Both the position numbers and the translations under genes were made by a program. Of a stretch of 64,000 nt of DNA, positions 19,840 through 31,489 are shown in pieces. Every line of letters starts with the position of its first letter. Within the stretch, counting starts at the first letter, position 1. Below the pieces are notes generated by a model. The model ran no database searches. It saw only the letters and a list, made by a program, of their open reading frames with translations, and had not been told where the DNA came from. Source of the DNA: Cylindrotheca closterium (taxonomy: Eukaryota; Bacillariophyta; Bacillariophyceae; Bacillariales; Bacillariaceae); assembly GCA_933822405.4 (NCBI GenBank), contig CAKOGP040001947.1, forward strand, positions 186,001 through 250,000, given 5' to 3'.

Positions 19840-22805
19840 GTCTAATTCATGTCAGCTCTTGCGTCGATACTGCATGGACCGAAATGCCTAATTCGAATAG
19901 TATCTGTACCCTTACCTTCATGCCCGTCCAAGTCAAACCGCAGTCCCCACTCAAGCATTCTACGTCTGAACCGCACAAAGAATCACGGTATTGCAATTGT
20001 AGGTGGGCCACCCTGTGCAGTACTCACCGGAGCCACATTGGCGTTGAGATTGGCATTCTTGGCAGAACCCAGCGACACAATGGTTCTGACATGCATCGCT
20101 GCTCGAACAAAAACTGCCGTCGGCTCTTTGATCTAGCACTCGTGGTTCGGCCCTGCCCAAAAAAAAACTTAAAATTGTACTTTAACGAAAATATGCAAGT
20201 CAACTCAACAGATATTGGGCGCGAATAACATACCCCCTCGAATCAATCGTGCGGCACTCTCGGCAAAACCCTGCGACGCACCGCCATTTGCCATTGGTGC
20301 ATGCACCGTTATTCAATCAAGAACCAATACAACTCTCAGAAAACGGAACAATTTCATCTCCACTTTGGAAGACTCCGCTTTCTTCTGGTTCCCGTCGACC
20401 ATAAGGTTCCCGTCGACCACAAGGAGTGTCGCCACTTGATATTTCAAAGTGAGTTGCACCCGTAGCCACAAGTCCCAACCAAATTTCAACACCGTTCCTA
20501 CATTGCCGTGCTTGAAAGTAGACAAGGTCATTGTTAGCCGGATCTGCCGTGTCCCCAACGGAGTAGCTTCCCCAAGTTTCGACCTTGAATGATTGTTCCC
20601 GATCGTTATTATCAAAGTGAAAGTATGTATTTGCAGGTGCCACTCCGACAGGGCCGAGTGCCGTCATCGAAACGGGATAGGTGGTTTTAGGGAGCGGCAG
20701 TGGGCATGCGACACCGGGAGGAAGGATGTAGTCCCAAGCCTCGAAACCGGGGTAGGAAAGACGACCTACCCCATCGACAAACGGTACAACCGTACCAGAA
20801 TAACCTTGTTGTCCGTTCCTGCATATTTGGGCTGTTACATCCGTGCCTGGGTTGGTACCAAACACTATGGTCCAAACTGCTTCTTCAAACAGAAAATAAC
20901 GACGGTCCATGGACACAGTGGAATACGTAAATCCATGTCTCCACTCAATGTTTGCTTCCACATATCGGGGAATAATGTATCACCAGTTTGCTGTCCAAAA
21001 CAAAATACATCAGAAAAAATAGTGGAATCGAATTACCATGCCCATAGATAGGTGGTACCATTGGAGTGGCGTCTCCCATGTTCAAACCCATCAGGAAGAC
21101 CAATATCGGGCTCTGTCGAATCCCAAATCCACATTCTCAATGTTCCTTGCCACACGACTTGATCGTCTTGTCGTTGTTCCACACTATACGTCATATATGA
21201 TAAAGCGGGAGGCAAGGACCCAAAGACAGCCTCCCAATGCTCTGGACGGAAAAGAAAATATCTTCCAGTATTGTCTCCAACGACCCTTTGGTTATCCCAA
21301 TCACCAGTGAGAGGAACTCCGTGTCCGTCAAATTCCATTGTTGGACTGGAAGTAGGCGCAGTTGATGGACTGTTGCTAGCTACAAGAGAAGGTGCACTAG
21401 ACGGCGCTTCAGTAGGACGCAATGTTGGCGGATCTGTCGGGAGTGCTGTGAGCAGTGGTGTCGGGAGTGCTGTGGGCAGTTTTGTTGGACCTTGTGAAGG
21501 TTGCGATGTCGGCAATGGTGTTGCATCCGGTACCGGAACAAGTGTTGGAACCAATGTTGGACCAGTAGATGGTGCTGGCGTAGGTAGAGCCGATAGAAGC
21601 GGACTAGGCATCAACATTAGCTCGTCAGTGGTCAGAAATGAAGCAGGAGCTTGGCTGGGATTGCTGAAAGCAGATGCACTAGGAGCACTTGATGGACTTG
21701 CACTGGGAGTAGCCGAAGAATCTGACGGGGGAACAGGAGGTGCAGGACCTGTGACAATAGATCCCAAGGACACAATCAATACTTTCTTGAATGGTTGAGG
21801 CAAGCCAAGCTTTGTAACCAACTCTGGTTCTGGTCCAAACACCTGAATAGTCATATTCGTATAGGTCAATGTTGTAGCAAACTCCTTCAAGTACAAATCA
21901 AGGATTGTGGATACATGCAAGCACGGCGTGTCGTCGCTCTGTACACAACCTGAAGTCAATTCTGGCCGTACTGTCGCAAGACCATTTACAATCTTCACAT
22001 TGTCCAAGGAAGAACTGCTTTGACAAGATAGATTTTCTTACCCGGACAGAGTCCTCAGCATGCGTCGTTCAGTGTCAATTGGACACCCAACCAGTTCTGG
22101 CATGAAAAGAGCTTGGATTTTATCTTCCAACTCCTGGGCCGTCGTGTCATCGGGATATTCAGAGTCTGGCACAACGTCCATTTGTACCTGGAAGCTTTGC
22201 AATACGGTATTGTCTTGCCCAGGCACCACTTCTCCGTTGGCAATTGCGGCACAGCCTTCGGATGAAGGAGGAAGATCCAACAGGACTAGACTGCTTGGCG
22301 TGCTGGATGGTGATCCAGAGGGACTGCTGGAGACAGGCGCCATTGTTGGCACAGGTACTGTTGGATCAGGATCAGTTCCCAAAACAGTCTCTGGCTCAGG
22401 AACGGCGGCAGTGGTGTCATTGGTTTGCGTCCCAAAAAAGATGGCGACGGCTCCTCCAACCAAGATAAGCAGGACAACAACCCCAAACCAGCCTTTGCAG
22501 TAAAATGGCTTTTCTCTTGATTCGGCTTGTTTGTTTTCTTCCTTGGGAGGAGTGCCGTCCGGTGGGCCTCTGGTACTATTGGGTACTGGTACTGGTGCAG
22601 GTTCTAGGGCAAGCATGCTTTTTCTTGTATTGGAACCCTTCTCCGTTGCATCCTCTGGAGCTTTTCCTGCGTTTTCATCCACAGCTACGGCTTCAAGCAA
22701 TACCTCACCACCTTCGTTGATGTTTATTGCTGCTCCTTTGCCAGAAGTATCCTCAATGGGGTTTGATTCCAGATCCTTCTTTTTTGCCTTCTCTTCATCC
22801 AGCAT
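19840..22805 (-). pseudogene. Chimeric pseudogene: membrane-stalk protein fused to RYFLF-domain and Cys-rich modules
   Basis: The likely start is ATG 22,805. The 5' part parallels the DUF285 protein at 14.4-17.1 kb: charged tail, membrane helix [45 protein letters not shown], then NVKIVNGLATV and a Pro/Thr/Ser stalk. Instead of DUF285 repeats it continues with the domain found in the secreted gene at 36.9 kb (GRYFLFRPEHWEAVFGSLP, WIWDSTEPDIGLPDGFE), a second diverged copy of that domain (20,317-20,960), and Cys-rich modules (CVAGFCRECRTIDS; DACQNHCVAGFCQECQ; FCTGWPTYNC-type). The frame is broken by an in-frame TAA at 22,038-22,040, a TGA at 20,317-20,319, a TAG near 20,135 and frameshifts near 20,130 and 20,010. 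Intron remnants persist (donor near 21,045, acceptor TTTTGGACAG). It was assembled from two families and then decayed. Confidence 0.75.
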
Positions 22806-22866
22806 GTCAGCAGCCTTCAACTTTTGCTGAGCTGTATCGGGCCTGCTGGAATCGCCCTGATTTCTT

Positions 22867-23222
22867 CTGCTGTGAGATGTGCTGTTTCTCAATCTTTGAA
22901 AAACAACACTCCAGGTGAAGTCGTATTTGCTTGTGACATGTTGCTCAACATTCCTGTGATTGTCGATCTTTTGAGTGTACAGGAAACACGACAATTGATG
23001 GTCAACAAAAATCTACATCGACAAAATGCTAAAAGAAAGGAGTTTGACTACAACGTTGGTGGAGAAGTTTTGATCAAGAATTTCAATCCAAGTAAATTGG
23101 ATCCAAAGATGGAAGGTCCGTATCAAATTACTCGTGTGTTTACTAACGGAACTGTCGAAGTTTGCAGGAGTCCTCAAGTCTTTGAGAGACTGAATACACG
23201 GCGTCTTGTGCCGTTTTGTTGA
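22867..23222 (+). mobile_element. Retrotransposon integrase C-terminal fragment
   Basis: A plus-strand frame ending at TGA 23,220-23,222 encodes the end of an LTR-retrotransposon polyprotein. It has NNTPGEVVFACDMLLNIP and RQLMVNKNLHRQNAKR, followed by FDYNVGGEVLIKN, GPYQITRVFTNGTVEV and RLNTRRLVPF. The last three are typical of the C-terminal domain of Ty3/gypsy-like integrases. No reverse transcriptase or protease part is in the window and no LTR could be recognised, so this is a 3' remnant. It abuts the 5' end of the chimeric pseudogene on the opposite strand and overlaps an antisense extension of that frame, which is why the start at 22,805 is preferred for the pseudogene. Confidence 0.7.
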
Positions 23223-24429
23223 GTCTAGCAAGCGATGAGTTTGAATTGCCTGTTGCGTCAAGAACCACCTCTCGTATGTAAGGGCGCCTTTGTGACTACA
23301 CTTTGATATGGAATGATATGATAATGATATGATCATACGACAAGCTTGGATCATAGAGGGGAAGAGTGAAACGGCCCATTGAACAGGCAGGCCCAAGGTA
23401 TTGGGACTGTAGAAGCTCCTTCTGTCGGGTACAGAACTAGACCTTAGTCAAAATGTCCACACTTTCAAGTGCCTCTCTATACATCCACAATTTTCTCTGT
23501 GACTCTTCTGTGAAGGTTGGTTTATCTTGAAAATCACTTTTTTGTCTACTTATTGGTTACACTCGTTACCACTTTCAACTTCCGTCGATCCTCCTAGAAA
23601 ATCGGGACCCCCGATCGGAAGGCGTTTTTGTCATGCGGTTGAAGTGTAAATTTGGGCACAGGTACACAGTAGATTTGGCATGCGGTGATAATGTGTAAAC
23701 GTTTTAAAGTGGTGCGCTATGTGATGGCATGCGCGGGGAATGATTTTTTAAATATTGTACCGTATACCGGTACATACGAATCGCACTTTTAACCCCTCAT
23801 GTTTGGAGATCTGGAGACCATTCTCCCAAAAATAATACACTGCATTCAATATTATAACCAACTAGGATCCAAATTGAAGTTGTTATAAAAATAAGCTACG
23901 ATCCTTTGAATAATACAGTTGAATGTTGCTTTAGCGTAATGTAATTCCTTGGATTTGCCCAAGATTCATTTACTACATATTCCAAGCAGCACATATTGCA
24001 CCACTGTTTGACCCCCCAGTTTGTTATTTGCAGCCAAATTCCAAATGGACACTTAAACATCTCTACTGCCAGCAATAGATACCATAAACTCTTGGGTTCC
24101 GGCACGACCACCAGCAGGACGTCTGGTTTTTGTGTTATTGTCACCGCACCACCCCAAACCCAATTGATTTTCGCTACATTTCCCCCCAAAATCGTTGTCG
24201 TAACAAATATGGATGAGCACCCGACAGATCCACACTGTCATCCTTATAGCGCTGAACCAAGAGTGTCAGCGCGTTCCCTGAGCACACACCCAAACGCTGG
24301 ATGTGTACTGCATATGTCATTATTTCATCGACATCTCTACTGCTGGTCCACGATTGCCAACATTCAAAAGCCCACAGGCCAACATTGTCCGGTTTGTTTA
24401 TTTCCAACAGGCTCACTTCTGGGCGGCGA
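23223..24429. other. Intergenic between retrotransposon remnant and Kir channel 3' end
   Basis: About 1.2 kb with no supported gene. It is AT-rich near 23,740-23,900, with a CCGTATACCGGTAC patch near 23,760. Small frames on both strands lack domain signatures. Part may be 3' retrotransposon sequence, but no terminal repeat could be paired. Confidence 0.35.
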
Positions 24430-25994
24430 TTACCATCGTTCTGACGCCGCCATGGTCGATTGTCTCTTCCATACAGGCATGTCGTCGCGTTCTGACGTTG
24501 GCTCCTGCTTTTGCTTCGATTGACTGTTCCAGCTAGGAGCTGTCAAGTGGATACCATCATACTCGTTTATTTTTGCAGGATTGGGATACCAGACAAAGGA
24601 AGGCTTTGTCGTGCTCAATTTAGCATAGTCATGGTACCCCGTTCTTGTTTTGGGATCCCATATGGAATGCTCTTCAAAGCAATGCCCAACCATGATATCC
24701 TGTACTTGGTATCTGGTTTGAGCAAAAATTTCGCCCTTGGTGATCACTTGGATTGCCTTGAAGTTAAGATTTATTGAGTAGATGGTAGTCGCGGGGAACT
24801 CATCCAAGCGCAGCCCGTACAGAGGACTGTTTTCGTCAATAAAGTGGCGAATGGTCCACACACCGTTCACCTTTGGTACCTGACTCACTGCCAGATGCAA
24901 GTTTTCCGTTTGTACCACCTTGCGCTTGGAAAACTCGCCAGGAGCTCGATATTCTTGTACGGAGGTAATCCACAAGTTTGCTTCTCCATTGATCAAGGAA
25001 TTTGCCCTCCCGTCAGCATTTCCAATTCTAACCTCAAGGCAGGGCTCCCCCAAGACATTGGACATGGCAACCACTTCGCTGAATTCAATATTAGCCTGAG
25101 GAGTAATGAATTTAAAGAAACTTGAAATGGAGATCCAATGGGTGAGCTGCGCATCGATATGATGCATCGTCGTACAAAAATTGCCCAGCATTGGTATTGA
25201 CTTACAGGAGGCCAGCGTACACTGTGGACAGAACGATAGAAAATATAGTGATAACAACAACCAAGGCATTATTGAGAAAACCCTTCGGCCAATATCCTCC
25301 GTATCCAATTGTAGACGAGGTTTGCACTGCAAAATCAAAGACTTGGGCATACGTCATTGTGCCATCGCCGCAACATCGGCCTTCCCGATCAAGGAGGCTT
25401 GACATTCGAAGCAAATTAGATGAGGATATTAGAACAGTGATAAAGAAACAAAGCGAATTCAATATGAGATCAAGAATCGACTTACTACCAAGCGGCCGCA
25501 ACTGGTAGCACAAACATACATCGGCATGAATCATCGGTTAGATCAATCTGTCTGTGTATCATACAACATCTGCACGCAATCAGCAATCAAGAAGCGAACT
25601 TACAGATAGCATTCATGGATAAGTATACGACAAGATAGAGGCCTGTTAGGTAAATCGGATCCTTCGAAGTCAACCAACGCTGGCAACGATGGCCAATTCG
25701 TCCAAGGTATCTGCTCTTGTGAACGTTGATATTTAGCCATTCGGATGCCATGCGCTCTTTCCGACTGGTAGTTGGGCGCTTTGTCACGCTCTTCATCAAT
25801 TCAAAGGTTATTTTGCGGCCGTCATTGTCGACCACGCGAGTAGTTTCGTTTGGCTCTTCAATGTCATTATCAACTTTGGCCAACGCCGTTGCTCCATTGA
25901 GCATGGAGTGAAGCTTGCGGCGCTGATTGCTTCTCAGGCTCCAATCCGTATTGCTGCCGTGGCCACCATGACCATGATGTGATCTTACAGGCAT
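24430..25994 (-). CDS. Inward-rectifier (Kir-type) potassium channel, 4 exons including a 16-nt microexon
   Basis: Exons are 25,994-25,604, 25,501-25,486, 25,397-25,206 and 25,120-24,430, all with GT-AG introns; the product is 429 residues. Membrane helix 1 (LTGLYLVVYLSMNAIFAAAWYL) is completed by the microexon, which supplies FAAAW. The pore loop VQTSSTIGYGGYWP has the K+ filter T-I-G-Y-G at 165-169. Helix 2 is NNALVVVITIFSIVLSTVYAGLL. The cytoplasmic Kir domain follows: KFITPQANIEFSEVVAMS, VRIGNADGRANSLI (the Kir R-x-G-N-x-R-x-N motif, with A-D-G-R here) and HFIDENSPLYGL (Kir I-D-E-x-S-P-L). All exon phases agree only if the microexon is included. The N-terminus is His/Gly-rich. The exact start could be upstream, because GTAAGA follows the ATG. 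Expected role: plasma-membrane or endomembrane K+ conductance gated by cytosolic ligands. Confidence 0.85.
25486..25501 (-). other. 16-nt microexon of the Kir gene
   Basis: Read on the minus strand, the 16 bases are flanked by an upstream AG (CTACCAG) and a downstream GTAAGT. Exon 1 ends with one base of overhang and exon 3 begins with one base to complete a codon. Sixteen bases give exactly the 2+4x3+2 needed and encode Phe-Ala-Ala-Ala-Trp plus two bases of Tyr, restoring a continuous membrane helix. Confidence 0.75.
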
Positions 25995-26668
25995 ATTATT
26001 ATGGTCCGAGTGTCTTCAAAGAATTGCTGCTTCAAGAGGTCAATTCGGTTGATCGTGTTGGCAGTGAGATTGCTGATGCGACGATAGATGATATTCCTTT
26101 CTTTTTTCACTCTTTTCTTCTTCCGCATTTCCGTTTGTCCTACCGCCGTACGTCACTTCCAATCGGACCAGTCAATCTACTAGTAGTTTTCAACAATTTC
26201 GAAATTTACTATCGGTACAAACCGGTACGGTATATTATGAAATGAAAATGTGGTATCCCCCTTTTTAATTTATACTGCTAAACCCCCACTACTATCGTAT
26301 GGTCATGTGGCAGTCTTTTATATTGATATTCAATTTTCAAATATATAGAGGCCTATCATATTGCCAATCTTTCCTTGAAAAGCCTCTCTCTGCGCCATAT
26401 TTTCAATTTAGGCTCTCAAAAAATATCTTATCATGCGAATGCACAAAACGAATGAATTAATGAATTAATCAATCCATCTTGATTGTAATTTCCGTTCGTC
26501 AAGCATTATTTGGCAGAGCAATCTTTCGTTACAGATTGTCAGTCTTTACTAGCTAGCTGTCCCTTCTATAGATATATAGATATATCAACCGACGCAATAA
26601 GAAGCGACAAATCCAAATACTCGTTGGTGTTGCAACAAATTAAAAAAAAACCAGAGAGATAAAACGAA
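25995..26668. promoter_or_regulatory. Divergent upstream region of Kir and CobW-type genes
   Basis: A 674-bp AT-rich gap. It contains the part of the Kir 5' sequence that recurs at 31.1 and 34.4 kb (25,960-26,050), TACCGGTA words near 26,212-26,230, and an ATAGATATATAGATATAT tract at 26,567-26,585. No gene is seen. Confidence 0.35.
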
Positions 26669-29517
26669 ATGTCTCGCAAGGCACAAGAGAATCGCTCAGA
26701 ATGGAAGACACCTTCCATCTATGCTTTCTCCGGCGATTATGGGCCCTTTAAAATTCGCCGTAATGAACCCATCGATAATGCCTTGGTTTACTTCATGAAG
26801 GATGGCATCACTGCTGTGTCCTCTGCCAAAGCAGGATCCACAGCTGCAAGAACACAACGACAGCACCCCATGTTGGAAATGGCAGCCGTCGCTCAACAAT
26901 TGCTGCTCAAGCCAGGGGACTGTTCTACACAAGAGTATTTATTCTCGGCCATTTTGGTGATTCATGTATCAGGAATGATGGTCGATACAGACGAGTTTGC
27001 AAAGGCCATGGCGCGGGAGGTGACTGAGCGTGAGCTTTGCAAATCCTTTGGCAAACCATTGCTACGGCTGCTAAAGCGTTTAATGTTACGCAATGTGACA
27101 CTGGCAGCATCCCACGATCTTTGTCCATTGGCATACAAACTCTTTCAAGCTCTATTGGCGCAATCGAGTAGTGCTACAGCAGAGTTGGCACCTCAGCTTT
27201 GGCTCTTGTATCCATACTTGCCCGCCAAATTCATCAATGCACAGATGGTGGAGGGAGCGCAAACCAATACCGGTAGAACCATGCCAAAAAACAGAAAATC
27301 GCACAAATCAGAGCTTCATTTGATATTCCAAAGTGAAGTAGCCCGTGACAAACGCCTTGACATGTTGCGACATGTATGTTCGGTGGGAACTTGTCGTGTC
27401 ATGGACTCTGTTCCTCCGTTGCAACTCTTGTTGGCCGCCTTTGACAAAAATCACATTGCAAATAATGACAAGAATGCGCTAGCACCCTACAACGTCGATT
27501 ATTGCAATGGCATAGGCAAATCGTTATTCTTGTCGACAGTAAAAGTCGAAATGAACAGGTTTACAAAACAGTACGAACGTGATTGTGAAGAGGTCACTGC
27601 GGACCTGACAGTCGCCGTTGAAATGAAACCCGAGCCGAGTGACTCTGTTCTGCCTGCAACCGCAGAGGACTGGTCCAGATGTGAACGACAGGTTGGTGCC
27701 TTGGTCTTGCGTGGCAATCGCTGTGTCTTGGTCCGTTCCATGACTGCCAAGTGGCACGGCATGAGACTTCCCAGCGTAGCACCCCGGCCTGGCGAGGGTG
27801 ATAAGGAGGCTGTGGTCAGGGCTGTTGTGGAATTGCTAGAAGTGGATGCCGATAAAATACGCAGTTTGCCGATGATTCCTCCGGTTTCCATCTATGGACC
27901 CAATGGTCAACCCACGATACTATCCCTGTATCCTCTTTATGCCGTTCAACCACCACCTGACGGACCTCTCGAGGAAGCAGACATGGAAGATGATGAATCA
28001 CCCTACGACTGGTATACCTTCGAACGCGCAGCGACACGAATAGATGCTGCGTCGATTGCTGGACTACAAACAATGGCCAGTGCCCTGGTAGCCGCTGCCA
28101 ATGTCGGCATTCTACCCTGTCAGTGGGGTGGTGTCTTTGGTCAAGAAATGGGTATGATGTGTTCTACCAGCAGCGTGGCGGGCCAGCAATTAACCGTTGC
28201 GCCCGAAAAGTGGACTCCTTCACGTCAGGGTGATGTCTTGCAGGAGGTTCGCCGGGCCAACTCGGCTTTGATGGAGCGGCGGTTGTCGAACCAGCATAAA
28301 AACGGAACTGCTGTTCAACAGACATCAGACTTCCGTTTGCCCGTTACCATTTTGTCTGGCTTTCTTGGTTCCGGCAAGACAACTCTATTGACTCACATTT
28401 TGTCCAATTATGAAGGCTTGAAGGTTGCCATTCTAGTAAATGATATGGGAGAAATCAACATTGACGCGTCTTTGGTCAAGAAGCAAACTTCTGTTTCTAT
28501 TCATCAAGCTGAAGAACACATGGTGGAGTTATCAAATGGTTGCATTTGCTGCACTCTACGAGAGGATTTGCTTGCCGAAGTTTCAAAAATTGCACAAGCT
28601 GGAACCTATGACTACTTGCTGATAGAATCGACAGGTGTATCGGAGCCAATGCCAGTTGCAGAAACCTTCACCTTTGAAGATACTACAGGATTGAGGTTAG
28701 GATCATAGACACTCTGGTTACTGTGGTGGATTGTTCTCGATTCTTGTCTGAACTCGAGTGTTTGGAATCCTTGCGCGACCGCAACTGGCATGCAGATCCC
28801 ACAGATCAGCGAACAATCTCCCATCTCTTGTGCGATCAAGTTGAATTTGCGAATGTGATTGTCCTCAATAAAAGCGATCTGATCCCACTCGAGGATGAAA
28901 AACTCAAAATTAAATCGTTTATTCGGAGTATGAACCCAACAGCCAAATTGATCGAATCCACCTATAGTGCGGTTCCTCTAGATGAAGTCCTTGGGACGGG
29001 TCTCTTCTCCATGTCTCAAGCTGAAAAATCTGAAGGATGGTTGAAAGAAGCGAGGATTGGTGAACACACACCAGAGACAGAAGAGTACGGAATAGGGAGT
29101 TTTACCTATCGGGAGCTCAAACCGTTTCAACCATACAAGCTACATGCGACACTCCAAGCCATGATAGACAAGACGGAACCTCCTTTTGATACAAGCACTG
29201 TACTTCGTGCGAAAGGCTTCGTTTGGCTCGCTAGTTTCCATCAGATTCAAGGAGACCTCTCTCTGGCGGGAAACCATTTCTCATTGCTACCCGGTAATCC
29301 GTGGTGGGCCGAGATCGACCGGCAGGACTGGCCAGAAAACCTAGCTCGCGATATACAACAATTATGGCATGAGCCCTATGGAGACCGACAACAAGAAATT
29401 GTCATTATTGGGCAGTCTCTGGACATGGAGCGTATCACGAAAGCGTTAAACGAATGTTTGCTATCAGATGATGAGATGGAAAAAGGTCAAGAAGCTTGGA
29501 ATACCCTCTTCCATTGA
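26669..29517 (+). CDS. CobW/COG0523-type metal-chaperone GTPase with Nudix-like N-terminal region; one frameshift
   Basis: Frame 1 (26,669-28,708) and frame 2 (from about 28,693 to 29,517) together make ~945 residues. Residues 1-340 are unrecognised. Residues ~371-470 look like a Nudix fold with a degenerate box ([18 protein letters not shown]; the first catalytic Glu is replaced by Ala). The CobW GTPase follows: P-loop [11 protein letters not shown] near 564, [10 protein letters not shown], the metal-binding GCICC motif near 627, [11 protein letters not shown], then in frame 2 VVDCSRF and NKSDLIP (NKxD guanine motif), and a CobW_C domain ([10 protein letters not shown]). COG0523 proteins deliver zinc or cobalt to metalloenzymes. 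The frames meet in GGATTGAGGTTAGG just after the GTPase switch region, between near-continuous homology. This is a real small deletion or an assembly error. Confidence 0.7.
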
Positions 29518-30124
29518 CTGGGGATCCTTTTCGGGAGGAATGGGATGCCGCCCTTTCTGTAGCCATGAGCGCTTATACACTAAACGCTCGTCGAATAAAA
29601 ATCAGGAAATTTGGAAGCGTGCATCTGATGGAGCAATAGACGTAGACTCATTCGATTTTGATATCATGAAATGGTTGACTGCATCTAGTACTTGTCGCTG
29701 CGCACTATGGGTTCTTGCTATCATCTGATAGAGCGCTACAGTTGGGATCTGGAAGACGTGAGAGCCCATAGCAGGTCAATATTCACAGTGTCGCATACGA
29801 CTAGAACAAGCTTTACCATTTTGAAAATTCAATCGGTGCAGTGTAGACAAACAATTCTCGGCCTTCTCGATAGGCAAAATTGCGCTCATCCGTTTGGAGT
29901 CTTGTTTCCACGAAACACTCATCACGTAGATTGATTGCTCATTGAATAGTACAGAGTGTAGTCTTTCTTTCTGAATCTGATAATCGAAAAGAAGCCTTTT
30001 GTCGTTGCGAGAAAAAGAGAAGCTCCGAAGTATGATACCTTGATGCACTGTTTCGTTCCCTCCGCAATCTATCTGAATTTTTGTTATTAATAGCAACAAC
30101 ATTTTTTGATTTTTTTTCTATGCG
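29518..30124. repeat. Intergenic with a flank duplicated at 41.4-41.7 kb
   Basis: The stretch 29,840-30,080 aligns with 41,445-41,695: AGTGTAGACAAACAATTCTC, GTCTTTG-type, ATTGATTGCTCATTGAATAG, CTTTCT.TCTGATAAT, GTTGC.AG...GAGAAGCTC and GCTTCGTTCCCTC are shared in order. Both copies lie downstream (3') of an MscS-type sequence, so this flank was duplicated with its channel gene. No gene is supported here. Confidence 0.6.
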
Positions 30125-30935
30125 CGCATATGCGGCTTAACGGAACTTTTCCCGAACCGCTTGATCATTGCTGCCTCCTCCATTGGCCTCCGAGACTGCG
30201 ACACTTGGAAGGCGCTCCTGTGCCACAGCATCCAAAGATTCCAACGTATTTGGAGCGCGGATGTCAATAGGTAGCAGTGGTCTCGTGAAATGCATTCCAA
30301 CAAGTGTCTCTGAACGTCATTGCAAAAACCGCTGACGAAGTTCCCACGAAAAGCATTGATGGATCCAGGATTTTGCCAAGCTTCTGGGTGTTAGACAAAC
30401 AATTCCACTCGAAGGTACCCCCTGTCCGTAAAGACATCCAAGACACAAGGCGTTAAAGGCAAGCCACTCCCGAGGCCGGGCCTTCATATACTCTCCAATG
30501 GCTCCGCAAAATAGTGTCAATGTTTCATACTTGGTCTCGATGGGAAAGTAGAAGAAGATGACAAATCGGGCATTCGGACTTCTAGCCCAATCAACAATGC
30601 GGCTGGAAGCCAAACTCTACTTACCATGGATGCAGTTTCCAAGGTTGGTAGACAGCAGGCCATGGTCGATGTGGGAAGCCTTGATCAAATCTCCAATATT
30701 GTACGGACGTCGCAAAAGAATAAACAAGATCCCTTTTAAAAGAAAGCAGATTTCTTTGTACATAGCGTCGACACTCTTGACAATAAAGCCAGTCAAGCAA
30801 AGAGAGTTTCCCATCACGATTTGGATGGAAGACTCGAAGAATGAGACTTTTCACTTGCTCTGGACTAGGAAGGTGGCTTCTTCTCGCTGCCATTGTTTCG
30901 AAATCGACATCAGTTTCATCCTTTTTTTCCTGAAT
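30125..30935 (-). pseudogene. MscS-type channel relic 1 (exon 2 only, pore deleted)
   Basis: The interval aligns to exon 2 of the intact MscS-type genes at 43-62 kb: C-terminal FGKSS...-type segment, Ile-Arg-Ala-Pro-Asn, WQNPGSI, MKARPREWLAFNALCL, NARFVIFFYFPIETKYETL, then PYNIGDLIKASHI and, next to it, KGILFILLRR, with several frame changes and an in-frame stop. Between the PYNIGDLI part and the DAMYKE part about 200 bp are missing, including the pore-lining helix and the preceding membrane segment. The EF-hand-like region (PNRDGKLSLLD) and FETMAA remain. A functional channel is impossible. Confidence 0.8.
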
Positions 30936-31017
30936 CAATGGATCGTAAATCTGTCAAGCGGACACGGTAGTCGTATGGCATGGAAATTTACTGCGTAGGA
31001 ATAATACACTAGACGAC

Positions 31018-31125
31018 AATGACAATATTCTGATTGCTGCCATGCATGGCCACCACCATGGATATGACGTGATCTTACAAGCATATTATCATGGTCCAAT
31101 GGTTCGTTCATGAGGATAACCAGTT
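31018..31125 (-). pseudogene. Relic of Kir 5' exon, copy a
   Basis: The minus strand reads Val-Arg-Ser-Arg-His-Ile-His-Gly-Gly-Gly-His, matching the start of the Kir gene (VRSHHGHGGHGSN). The plus-strand words GTGATCTTACA, GCATATTAT.ATGGTCC continue the match into the Kir 5' flank. A second relic with the same joined neighbours lies at 34.4 kb. The source could instead be another gene sharing this 5' exon. Confidence 0.5.
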
Positions 31126-31489
31126 CATTGTTCATTGTGTTCATGGTGAGAATGCTGCTGCTATGATACATGCTGCATTCTGATGATGATGATCTTGCTT
31201 ATTGAAAACCTTTTGAGTCGAATCAGTCTAAGCAGTATTGGACGTGTAACGTAACGTGTACTGTAATGCTAAGTCACTCTTTGGAAGTCATCTTGCGGTC
31301 AACCCACCCCGTCTGTCGGTGGCACGGACGAATTATAAACGCCGTAATGCATTTTATTGAGAAGATGGCAAAAACGATTGTACGTGTGAATGTCTGTAGT
31401 GAGCGGTAGTATGAAAAATGGCTCATTTAACACATTTCACTTTTTGCGACTTCTTTCACTTACCGGGTACGAATTTGATACTATTGATA

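Noticed and set aside
22010..22041. A 27-bp GTAAG...CAG intron that would remove the TAA in the chimeric gene
   Set aside because: It is far shorter than any other intron in the window (the shortest supported is 72 bp), and the gene has several other disruptions. A premature stop is simpler.
23996..24523. 175-residue plus frame near the Kir 3' end
   Set aside because: Antisense to the Kir last exon at one end, and no domain features are visible.
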